A DNA stretch of 12,664 bases, from the NCBI GenBank assembly GCA_044870295.1, contig JBIOYQ010000133.1, positions 1 through 12,664 on the forward strand. The letters are read 5' to 3'. Of the stretch, positions 6,425 to 12,664 are shown piece by piece. The position numbers and the translations under genes are program-made. How positions within the stretch are numbered: position 1 is the stretch's first letter; the number at the start of each line of letters is the position of its first letter. The notes beneath the pieces are model-generated. The model searched no databases, was not told where the DNA came from, and saw only the letters and a list, made by a program, of their open reading frames with translations. This DNA comes from AC-52 sp044870295. GTDB lineage: Bacteria > Actinomycetota > UBA4738.

Positions 6425-7644
6425 ACGGCCGCATCCGGGTGATGATCGCCGAGGACGAGCCGTCCGTTCGCGACGCGTTGGCCGCCTTGATCCGGTCCGA
6501 ACCCGACCTCGACCTGGTCGCGGCGGCGGGCGACGCGGTTCAGGCCATCGACTTGGCCCGGCGGTTCCGTCCCGACGTCGTGGTCCTGGACGTGAAGATG
6601 CCGGGGGGCGGCGGTCCCCGAGCCGCCCGGGCCATCCGGGCCCTGTGTCCGCAGACCAGGGTCACGGCCCTGTCCGCGTACGACGATCGCGGCAGCGTGC
6701 TGGAGATGCTGGGCGCGGGTGCCGTGGGCTACCTGGTGAAGGGCACACCGGCCGGGGAGATCATCGAGGCCATCCGCAGCTCCGCGCGCGGCCAGGGCGC
6801 GTTGTCGACCGAGGTCACCGCCGACGTCATCAAGACCCTGGCCGGCCAGCTCAAGCGGGAGGAGTACGAGGCGCAACGGCAACAGAACGAGGTTCGCCAG
6901 GTCCGCCGGTTGCTGGATGGCGAGGGCCTCTGGATGCTGTTCCAACCGATCATCGACTTGCGGGCAGGATCGCTCATCGGCTACGAGGCCCTGGCCCGAT
7001 TCGACCCCGAACAGCTGCGCCCGCCCACGGCCTGGTTCGAGCGAGCCGCAGCGCTGGGGATGCTCACGGAGCTGGAGCTGGTCGCGGCACGCAGCTCGTT
7101 CTCCCGCCTGGCCGGCATGCCGATGCACGCCTATCTGGCCGTGAACGTCTCGCCGGCGACGCTCGCCTCCACCAGCTTCCTGGAGGACATGAGCACGGTG
7201 CCGGGCGAGCGCATCGTCCTGGAGGTGACCGAGCACGCCAAGGTCGAGGACTACGACGCGCTGAACGACGCGCTGCGGCGCCTACGAGCTCAAGGCGTCA
7301 GGCTGGCCATCGACGACGCCGGCGCGGGCTTCGCCAGCATGCAGCACATCGTCCGATTGGCCCCCGACTTCATCAAGCTCGACATCGGGCTGACCCGCAA
7401 CATCGACGCCGACCCGGTGCGCCGCGCGCTGGCCACCGCCCTCATCTCCTTCGCCAGCGAGATCGGCGCGGCCATGATCGCCGAGGGGATCGAGACGGAG
7501 GCCGAGTTCGAGACGCTGCGTGGACTCGGCATCGCCTTCGGGCAGGGGTTCTTCCTTGGCGAACCCGGCCCGCTCCCCCGCCCGGACGCGGTTCCGGACC
7601 CGTTGGGGGATCCCCTGGCGAACTGGGCGACGCTCGAGACCTGA
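6421..7644 (+). CDS. Response regulator with EAL output domain (REC-EAL, c-di-GMP phosphodiesterase)
   Basis: A 407-residue cytoplasmic regulator. REC about 5-120: acidic pair Glu 11/Asp 12, phospho-acceptor Asp 57 in VVLDVKMPG, Ser 85, Lys 107 in GYLVKGTP. The REC and its exit (GEIIEAIRSSARGQGALSTEVTADV, about 112-136, with the ALS of the usual linker) are typical of NarL-family regulators, but the expected LuxR-type helix-turn-helix is absent. Instead a polar helix (142-163, KREEYEAQRQQ) leads to an EAL domain about 167-385. Its catalytic residues all appear intact: E189-A-L, Asn 242, Glu 268, Asp 298/Asp 299 in IDDAGAGF, Lys 319, Glu 355 in AEGIE and Gln 375 in GQGFFLG. It should therefore hydrolyse c-di-GMP to pGpG, with activity probably set by phosphorylation from the overlapping kinase. 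No GGDEF cyclase lies in the window. ATG 6421 overlaps the kinase stop. Confidence 0.92.
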   Translation: MNGRIRVMIAEDEPSVRDALAALIRSEPDLDLVAAAGDAVQAIDLARRFRPDVVVLDVKMPGGGGPRAARAIRALCPQTRVTALSAYDDRGSVLEMLGAGAVGYLVKGTPAGEIIEAIRSSARGQGALSTEVTADVIKTLAGQLKREEYEAQRQQNEVRQVRRLLDGEGLWMLFQPIIDLRAGSLIGYEALARFDPEQLRPPTAWFERAAALGMLTELELVAARSSFSRLAGMPMHAYLAVNVSPATLASTSFLEDMSTVPGERIVLEVTEHAKVEDYDALNDALRRLRAQGVRLAIDDAGAGFASMQHIVRLAPDFIKLDIGLTRNIDADPVRRALATALISFASEIGAAMIAEGIETEAEFETLRGLGIAFGQGFFLGEPGPLPRPDAVPDPLGDPLANWATLET

Positions 7645-7650
7645 CGTCGC

Positions 7651-7666
7651 CCCGGCGGCGGCCGGG
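7651..7666 (+). terminator. GC hairpin after the REC-EAL gene, possible terminator
   Basis: CCCGGC-GGCG-GCCGGG is a perfect 6-bp all-GC stem with a tetraloop, 6 bases past the TGA stop. There is no following T-run, so termination is likely only if this host tolerates such hairpins; it also marks the boundary between two operons. Confidence 0.45.
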
Positions 7667-7701
7667 ACCCTGCGGAGTGGGACAATAGCGGCCGCGCGTA
7701 C

Positions 7702-7710
7702 GGACAGGAG
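7702..7710 (+). promoter_or_regulatory. Ribosome-binding site deciding a TTG start for cbs
   Basis: GGACAGGAG lies 5 bases before TTG 7716. The protein then begins MEVLDTFLDAVGDTPL, where family alignments normally begin, and no in-frame ATG or GTG is better placed. Confidence 0.6.
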
Positions 7711-7715
7711 CAGCC

Positions 7716-9101
7716 TTGGAGGTCCTGGACACCTTCCTCGACGCGGTCGGGGACACCCCGCTGGTGCGACTGCACTCGGTCACCCGCGGCGTCCAGCCGA
7801 CCATCCTGGCCAAGCTAGAGATGCTCAACCCCGGCGGCAGCGTCAAGGACCGCATCGGGCTGCGGATGATCGAGGCGGCCGAGCGAGCCGGCCAGCTGAA
7901 GCCGGGCGGCACCATCGTCGAGCCGACCTCCGGCAACACTGGTCACGGCCTGGCCATCGCGGCGGCCATCAAGGGTTACAAGTGCATCTTCGTGATGCCC
8001 GACAAGATGAGCCAGGAGAAGGTGGCGCTCCTCCGAGCGTACGGAGCCGAGGTGGTCATCACCCCCACCGCCGTGCCACCCGAGTCCCCCGAGTCCTACT
8101 ACCGTGTGGCCGACCGGCTGACCGAGGAGATCCCCGGCGCGTTCCAGCCCAACCAGTACTTCAACCAGGAGAACCCCCAAGCTCATTACGAGACCACGGG
8201 CCCCGAGATCTGGCGACAGACCGATGGGGAGATCGACGTCCTGGTAGCCGGCGTGGGAACCGGGGGAACCATCACCGGGACCGCGCGATACCTGAAGGAG
8301 CGCAATCCGAGCATCGTGGTGGTCGGAGCGGATCCGGAGGGATCCCTCTTTTCCGCCTCCCCCGGCGAGGAGGCCCGCCCTTATCTCACGGAGGGCATCG
8401 GGGAGGACTTCTGGCCGGAGACCTTCGACCCGTCGCTGGTGGATCGGTACGTTCGGGTGTCGGACCGCGACTCTCTGATCACCGCCAGGGCCATCACCCG
8501 GCAGGAGGGCATCCTGGTCGGTGGCTCGACCGGAACGGCCATGTTCGCCGCGCTCACGGTGGCGCGGGAGCTGCCCAAGGGCACGCTCATGGTCGTGATC
8601 TTCCCCGACACGGGGCGCAACTACCTGTCGAAGGTGTTCTCGGACTCGTGGATGCTCCAGTACGGGTTCCTGGAGCGACCCGAGATCATCAGGGTCGAGG
8701 AGGTCCTGGCCGCCCGTCCGGAGGGGTTGCCGGCGCTCATCACGGTGGGCGCCCACGAGAAGGCGCGCCAGGCCATCGATCGTCTCCAGGAGTTCGGCAT
8801 CTCGCAGGCGCCGGTGGTGCGCGAGGAGTCCCACGAGGTCACCTCCTTCGTGGGGTCGATCCGCGAAGCCACGCTCCTGGACCGGATCTTCCGAGACCCC
8901 GACTCACTCCAAGCGGACGTGGCCGAGGTCATGGCGCCACCCTTCCCCATGGTCGAGTTTGACGCGCCACTGGAGATCGCCTTCGCCGAGCTCCAGCAGG
9001 CGCCGGCCGTCATCGTGGCGAAGCACGGCGAGGCCCTGGGCATCCTGACGCGGGCCGACCTCCTGGAGTTCCTGGCGCACCGGCAGCGGGCCAAGACCTA
9101 G
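7716..9101 (+). CDS. cbs: Cystathionine beta-synthase with C-terminal CBS domain pair
   Basis: A fold-type II PLP enzyme condensing serine (or O-acetylserine) with homocysteine to cystathionine, the first step of reverse transsulfuration. It has 461 residues, close to the mycobacterial Cbs. Catalytic domain 1-325: GDTPLVRL 12-19, NPGGSVKDR with the Schiff-base Lys 44, TSGNTG 71-76 (substrate loop), GTGGT 181-185 (phosphate loop) and DTGRNYLSKVFSDSWM 298-313, which is characteristic of CBS rather than short cysteine synthases. Residues about 333-395 and 402-458 form two CBS repeats, the second with VAEVMAPPF and ILTRADLLEFL; these often bind adenosyl ligands such as SAM. There is no N-terminal heme domain, as usual in bacteria. 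Translation starts at TTG with a good Shine-Dalgarno. metB follows with only 21 bp between, giving the paired pathway steps. O-acetylserine-dependent cysteine synthase is a weaker alternative. Confidence 0.9.
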   Translation: MEVLDTFLDAVGDTPLVRLHSVTRGVQPTILAKLEMLNPGGSVKDRIGLRMIEAAERAGQLKPGGTIVEPTSGNTGHGLAIAAAIKGYKCIFVMPDKMSQEKVALLRAYGAEVVITPTAVPPESPESYYRVADRLTEEIPGAFQPNQYFNQENPQAHYETTGPEIWRQTDGEIDVLVAGVGTGGTITGTARYLKERNPSIVVVGADPEGSLFSASPGEEARPYLTEGIGEDFWPETFDPSLVDRYVRVSDRDSLITARAITRQEGILVGGSTGTAMFAALTVARELPKGTLMVVIFPDTGRNYLSKVFSDSWMLQYGFLERPEIIRVEEVLAARPEGLPALITVGAHEKARQAIDRLQEFGISQAPVVREESHEVTSFVGSIREATLLDRIFRDPDSLQADVAEVMAPPFPMVEFDAPLEIAFAELQQAPAVIVAKHGEALGILTRADLLEFLAHRQRAKT

Positions 9102-9122
9102 ATGGACGAGCTCGGAGGAGCA

Positions 9123-10250
9123 ATGAGATTCGAGACGAAGGCGATCCACGAGGGGCAGGAGCCCGAACCGGCCTACGGCGCGGTGGCGGTACCGATCTAC
9201 CAGACGTCGACGTACGCGCAGGCCGGCGTGGGCGACCACAAGGGCTACGAGTACGCGCGAACGGGCAACCCGACCCGGACGGCGCTGGAGACGGCGCTGG
9301 CAGCCCTGGAGGAAGGGTACGGCGCGGTGTGCTTCGCCTCGGGGATGGGCGCCGAGTCCACGTTCTTCTACCTGCTCGAGCCCGGCGATCACGTGGTCGT
9401 TGGTGATGACGTGTATGGCGGAACGTATCGGCTGGTGTCGAAGGTGCTCGCACCGGCCATGGGACTCCAGTTCGACACGGTCGACCTTACGGATCTGGAC
9501 GCGGTGAAGATGGCGATCCGGCCGGAGACGAAGGTCGTCTGGGTCGAGTCCCCCACCAACCCCCTGCTGAAGATCGTGGACATCGCGGCCGTGGCCGACC
9601 TGGCCCACGGGGTCGGAGCGTGGTGCGTCGTGGACAACACGTTCGCCTCGCCGTACCTTCAGCGGCCCCTGGCGATGGGTGCCGACGCGGCGGTGCACTC
9701 CGCCACCAAGTACCTCGGCGGGCACTCCGATGTCGTCGGCGGGGCCATCGTGACCACCACGCCTGACATGCAGGATCGTCTGTTGTTCCTGCAGAACGCG
9801 ACCGGGTCGGTGCCCGGACCCGTCGACTGCTTCCTGGTGCTCCGGGGGCTCAAGACCCTCGCCGTGAGGATGGACGCGCACTGCCGCAACGCCGGGCTGG
9901 TCGCCGAGTTCCTGGCGAGCCACCCCCGTGTGACGAAGGTCTACTACCCGGGCCTGCCGTCGCACGCCGGCCACGATCTGGCGAAGCGCCAGATGACCGG
10001 CTTCGGAGGAATGGTGTCCTTCGAGGTCGATTCGGAAGAGGAGGCAGTGGACATCTGCCGCCGCACGAAGCTCTTCTTCCTGGCCGAGTCGCTGGGTGGC
10101 GTGGAGTCCCTGATCGAGCACCCCGGCAAGATGACCCACGCGAGCGTGGCGGGCTCGGCGTTGGAGGTTCCCGCCAACCTGATCCGGCTGTCGGTGGGCA
10201 TCGAGCACCCCGATGACCTGCTGGAGGACCTGGCCCAGGCGCTGGCCTGA
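9123..10250 (+). CDS. metB: Cystathionine gamma-synthase / gamma-lyase (Cys/Met metabolism PLP enzyme)
   Basis: A 375-residue fold-type I enzyme of the trans-sulfuration family. Landmarks: YARTGNPTR 44-52, FASGMGAEST 71-80 (phosphate binding), DNTFASPYLQRPL 171-183 with Asp 171, SATKYLGGHSD with the Schiff-base Lys 196, and SLGGVESLIEHP 323-334. Gamma-synthase (toward methionine) and gamma-lyase (cystathionine to cysteine) are hard to separate by sequence. Being directly behind cbs, as in Mycobacterium, favours the lyase direction or a bifunctional role. ATG 9123 is preferred because GGAGGAG (9114-9120) precedes it and MRFETKAIHEG is the usual family N-terminus. ATG 9102, abutting the cbs stop, would add seven residues and swallow that ribosome-binding site. 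The MFS gene starts 5 bp after the stop. The symbol metB follows actinobacterial usage. Confidence 0.9.
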   Translation: MRFETKAIHEGQEPEPAYGAVAVPIYQTSTYAQAGVGDHKGYEYARTGNPTRTALETALAALEEGYGAVCFASGMGAESTFFYLLEPGDHVVVGDDVYGGTYRLVSKVLAPAMGLQFDTVDLTDLDAVKMAIRPETKVVWVESPTNPLLKIVDIAAVADLAHGVGAWCVVDNTFASPYLQRPLAMGADAAVHSATKYLGGHSDVVGGAIVTTTPDMQDRLLFLQNATGSVPGPVDCFLVLRGLKTLAVRMDAHCRNAGLVAEFLASHPRVTKVYYPGLPSHAGHDLAKRQMTGFGGMVSFEVDSEEEAVDICRRTKLFFLAESLGGVESLIEHPGKMTHASVAGSALEVPANLIRLSVGIEHPDDLLEDLAQALA

Positions 10251-10255
10251 GTCCG

Positions 10256-11611
10256 GTGTCGCAGGCTCGCCCACTGCCGCCCAAGTGGCGAGAGGTCTTC
10301 TCCGGCCCGCTCGGCAGCCTGACCTTCGGCTTGTTCCTCATGGAGGTCCTGGCCGCCGTGCAGATTCTGGTGGTCACCACCATGATGCCGGCCGTGGTGG
10401 CGGACCTCGGTGGGCTGCGCTTCTACGGTTGGGCGTTCAGCGCGGCCGGACTGGCAACCGTCATCACCATCCCCCTCACCGGCCAGATCGTCGATCGGGT
10501 CGGTCCACTCCGCCCGCTGGTGGTGATGCTCGGTGTGTTCGCCGCGGGGACGGTGGTGGCGGGGCTGGCCCCGAGCATGCCGGTGTTCATCGCGGGGCGG
10601 TTCCTGCAGGGAGCAGGCACTGGATCCCAATTCGCGGTGGGGCTCGGTACCGTCGCCAAGGTCTATCCGGACGGCCTGCGTCCACGCGTGTTCGCGCTCC
10701 TGGCCGCGGCCTGGGTGCTGCCGGGCCTGGCCGGCCCGTCGTACGGCGCGCTCCTGGCCAGCACCATCGGCTGGAGATGGGCCTTCCTCACCATCCTGCC
10801 GATGCTCGTGGGTGCCGGCCTCCTGGTGATCCGCGGCATGGCCCGCGTGGCCGTGCCCCGAGGAACCTCGGTGCGCCTCGACCTCCGCCGGCCAGTCCAG
10901 CTCTCCGTCGGGTCGGCCCTCGTCCTGGCCGGCCTGACCCACCTCTCGCCCTGGTCGGTGCCCATCGTCGTGGGGGGCGTGGCCCTGGCCGGGCCTGCGC
11001 TGAGGGGGCTGGTGGCCCGGGGCTCCTCGGTCGGGCGCCCCGGCCTCGGCATGGCCCTGGTGTGCGCATTCCTGCTGACGCTGGCGTTCTTCGGCGTGGA
11101 CGGGTTCGTCCCCCTGCTCCTCACTCGGATCCGAGGCCGGACGGTGGCGGAGGCCAGTGTGGTGGTGACGCTGGCCACCGTCGGCTGGTCCCTTGGAACG
11201 TGGTGGCAGTCCCGTGCGGTGGCGCACACGTCCCGCCGGCTCCTGTTCCTGGCCGGGACCGCCGTCATCGCGGCCGGGGCGGTCGGCGTGGCCGCCGGGC
11301 TGCTCTCCACTCCCCTGGTGCTCCCGTACGCAGCGTGGACGGCGGCCGGTCTCGGGATGGGCGTGGCCTACCCGACCATCTACCTGGTCATGATGGACCG
11401 GGCCGGGGCCGGGTACGAGGGCACCGCTTCCGGCCTGATGCTCCTGGTGGATTCACTGGGGGTGTCCGTGGGGGCCGGCTTGGGTGGAAGCGCCGTTGCC
11501 ATCGTCGAGTCGCTGAACGTCAGCCTCCGCATCGGCCTCGCCGGCGCGTTCGGCCTGGCGATCGCGGCTGCCCTGGCGCTGATCGCACTCACGCCCCGGC
11601 TGGGCGAATGA
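10256..11611 (+). CDS. Major facilitator superfamily transporter (drug-efflux-like)
   Basis: A 451-residue inner-membrane permease, probably a proton antiporter. Hydrophobic segments suggest six N-terminal helices, two short central ones (about 215-253) and six C-terminal ones, the 14-helix plan of DHA2 exporters, though 12 helices cannot be excluded. Motif A GQIVDRVGPLRP (76-87) sits between helices 2 and 3, GRFLQGAGTG with Arg 115 is motif B-like, and AAWVLPGLAGPSYG (151-164) resembles antiporter motif C. VTTMMPAVVADLGG (40-53) matches the exporter helix 1 signature. It starts at GTG only 5 bp after metB with no clear Shine-Dalgarno, so translation is probably coupled to metB. Its position behind cbs-metB hints at export of a sulfur amino acid or related compound, but the fold reads more like multidrug efflux; the substrate is unknown. 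Confidence 0.85.
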   Translation: MSQARPLPPKWREVFSGPLGSLTFGLFLMEVLAAVQILVVTTMMPAVVADLGGLRFYGWAFSAAGLATVITIPLTGQIVDRVGPLRPLVVMLGVFAAGTVVAGLAPSMPVFIAGRFLQGAGTGSQFAVGLGTVAKVYPDGLRPRVFALLAAAWVLPGLAGPSYGALLASTIGWRWAFLTILPMLVGAGLLVIRGMARVAVPRGTSVRLDLRRPVQLSVGSALVLAGLTHLSPWSVPIVVGGVALAGPALRGLVARGSSVGRPGLGMALVCAFLLTLAFFGVDGFVPLLLTRIRGRTVAEASVVVTLATVGWSLGTWWQSRAVAHTSRRLLFLAGTAVIAAGAVGVAAGLLSTPLVLPYAAWTAAGLGMGVAYPTIYLVMMDRAGAGYEGTASGLMLLVDSLGVSVGAGLGGSAVAIVESLNVSLRIGLAGAFGLAIAAALALIALTPRLGE

Positions 11612-11633
11612 CCTTTGGCTAGCTCGGTGAAAC

Positions 11634-11654
11634 GGTCCCTTCGCAGCAGGGATC
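11634..11654 (+). terminator. Hairpin between MFS gene and Tat protein, possible terminator or operator
   Basis: GGTCCCT (11634-11640) pairs with AGGGATC (11648-11654) through a 7-bp stem with one G-U pair and a 7-base loop, 22 bases after the MFS stop. No T-run follows. It also ends 6 bases before a candidate -10 box, so it could instead be an operator. Confidence 0.38.
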
Positions 11655-11660
11655 GAACGA

Positions 11661-11677
11661 TATCCTCAATAGTCGTG
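11661..11677 (+). promoter_or_regulatory. Candidate leaderless promoter of the Tat thioredoxin-like gene
   Basis: TATCCT (11661-11666, TANNNT) is followed by 8 bases and then GTG 11675. No Shine-Dalgarno is visible before this GTG, so a leaderless transcript starting at or near it is plausible. No good -35 hexamer is seen. Confidence 0.35.
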
Positions 11678-12664
11678 CCGAAGGACAGCACCATAGATCC
11701 CCAAGACCTTGAAGAACTCCTTCATCGGGCCATCTTCGTGCGCCCGACGCGGCGGCAGTTCATCCTGCTGATCGGCGCGAGCGCGATCGGCGTCGCGTGC
11801 GGCAAGACGGGGTCCGGCTCCCACTCTTCGACTGCTCCGGCCCCGGGCTCGATCAGTGCCCTGGTCGCCGGCGCAACTCAGCTCTCTCTGCTCGGCACGG
11901 GCGGCGACGCGGCGCCCATGGCCACAGGCAGGCAGCGGTTCGGGTTCGCCTTGCTGAACCTCCAGAACCAGACACTCACGAGCGGCTCGCCTCAGGTCTG
12001 GCTGTCCAAGACCGAGACGAGTGCCGCTACCGGCCCGTTCCCTGCGACCTGGCATCCCTTCACCGGGTACCAATAGACGCACGACCACTCCCCCGAGAGC
12101 CCAGCACCGGGTGTCTATTCGGTAGATCTCGACTTCGCCACTGTTGGGTATTGGTCGTTGGCTGCACTCGTTGAGGCCGACTCGCACCTCTTCGCTGGTA
12201 CCGGAATCGTGCAGATCCAGGAACACGTGATCGCCAATCTGGCGTCCAAGGCTGTCTCCACGCCAACGCCGGTGGCAACCTCGACGAGTGCGATCGAGGC
12301 CATTTGCACGAGAACCCCAGTGGACAAGATGCATTACGTCTCGCTAGCTGCGGCATTGTCCAGCGGCAAGCCCACCGTGGCCTGCTTCTCTACACCGCTG
12401 CTGTGCCAGAGTCGGCTGTGCGGCCCCGTGACGGATGAGGTCATCCTGCTGTTCGACAAGTACGGACCCGCCAAGGCGAACTTCATCCATGTTGAGGAAT
12501 TCCTCCCCGGACCAGACCACTCTCCGCCACCGGCTACCCTGGAGAATCAGTCCTCCGCGTTCAAGGCCTGGAAGCTCGAGAGCGAGCCCTGGGTGTTCGT
12601 CATCGACAAGGACGGGATCATCCGATTTCGTTCCCTCGGGCCGGTAACAGCGCCCGAGATCGAT
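11675..12664 (+). pseudogene. Tat-exported thioredoxin-like lipoprotein, interrupted by in-frame TAG; 3' end beyond window
   Basis: One reading frame encodes a single exported protein but carries TAG at 12074-12076. Before it (133 codons from GTG 11675): acidic DPQDLEEL 8-15, a twin-arginine signal TRRQFILLIGASAIGV (25-40), a lipobox-like V-A-C42 with Gly at -3 (atypical), a Ser/Thr/Pro linker, then a beta-rich domain (LTSGSPQVWLSK). After it the same frame stays open for 196 codons: SPAPGVYSVDLDF, GYWSLAAL, then a thioredoxin-like part with GKPTVACFSTPLLCQSRLC, FIHVEEFLPG and EPWVFVIDKDG. The cysteines are in a CX4C arrangement (C244, C249, counting the stop as 134). Either this is a recent nonsense mutation, a sequence error, or readthrough; TAG ends two other genes here, so general reassignment is unlikely. 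AT-richer third positions than its neighbours. Likely an extracytoplasmic redox or copper-linked protein, function unproven. GTG 11627 is an alternative start. Confidence 0.75.
12077..12664 (+). other. In-frame downstream portion of the interrupted gene: thioredoxin-like domain
   Basis: These 196 codons continue the frame after TAG without a stop to the window edge. The segment holds the end of the beta-rich domain (12077-12230) and a thioredoxin-like fold from about 12370: a strand PTVACFST, the Cys pair at 12404-12406 and 12419-12421 (CQSRLC, followed by GPV), EVILLFDKYG, and WVFVIDKDG as the later core strands. Independent translation would need an internal start (for example the in-frame ATG of the DKMHYVS segment near 12329), which would lose the export signal. 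Confidence 0.7.

Noticed and set aside
5186..7236. Minus-strand open frames opposite the kinase and REC-EAL genes
   Set aside because: No recognisable domains and Arg/His/Gln-rich shadow composition; the plus-strand genes are secure.
7645..7715. Possible SAM or c-di-GMP riboswitch before cbs or before the kinase
   Set aside because: The gaps (71 bp here, 124 bp before the kinase) show no recognisable conserved riboswitch core; only simple hairpins are seen.
8904..11227. Minus-strand open frames opposite metB and the MFS gene
   Set aside because: They are mirror frames of well-identified enzymes, with low-complexity content and no ribosome-binding sites.
12060..12356. Minus-strand frames over the region after the TAG
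   Set aside because: No motif is seen, while the plus frame there continues the thioredoxin-like protein.

Overview
The window is high-GC DNA (by eye about two thirds G+C) with dense coding, GTG and TTG starts, several candidate leaderless starts, a Gram-positive-type LexA box and a Mycobacterium-like cbs-metB gene pair. This fits a chromosomal segment of an actinobacterium (Actinomycetota), probably an uncultured or soil lineage. The phylum is an inference; there is no rRNA or other marker here. I see no mobile element, CRISPR array, tRNA or rRNA.

Layout. Positions 1-285 (minus) hold the N-terminal part of a secreted Kelch-like beta-propeller protein. It is divergent from a UvrD/PcrA-type DNA helicase (456-2504, plus) that is preceded by a near-perfect SOS/LexA box. 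The helicase converges, with 3 bp between stop codons, on a group II PLP-dependent decarboxylase (2508-3935, minus). Divergent from the decarboxylase is a secreted PQQ-type sugar (glucose/sorbosone) dehydrogenase (4036-5154, plus). Next comes a two-gene signalling operon: a HAMP-containing NarL/DesK-type histidine kinase (5279-6424) overlapping by ATGA a response regulator whose output is an EAL c-di-GMP phosphodiesterase domain (6421-7644). A 16-bp GC hairpin separates this from a reverse-transsulfuration operon: cystathionine beta-synthase with two CBS domains (7716-9101), cystathionine gamma-synthase/lyase (9123-10250) and, 5 bp later, an MFS transporter (10256-11611). The right edge (11675-12664) carries a Tat-signal thioredoxin-like protein whose frame is broken by one in-frame TAG at 12074-12076 and then stays open for 196 codons to the window end.

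How the genes fit together. There is no single large system. The clearest functional modules are SOS-controlled repair (uvrD), phosphorelay to c-di-GMP breakdown (kinase plus REC-EAL), and homocysteine-to-cysteine interconversion (cbs plus metB) with a co-transcribed transporter. The observations most worth a second look are the in-frame amber codon, the replacement of the usual LuxR-type output by EAL in a NarL-type pair, and a perfect 8-bp inverted repeat that would bury the kinase ribosome-binding site.
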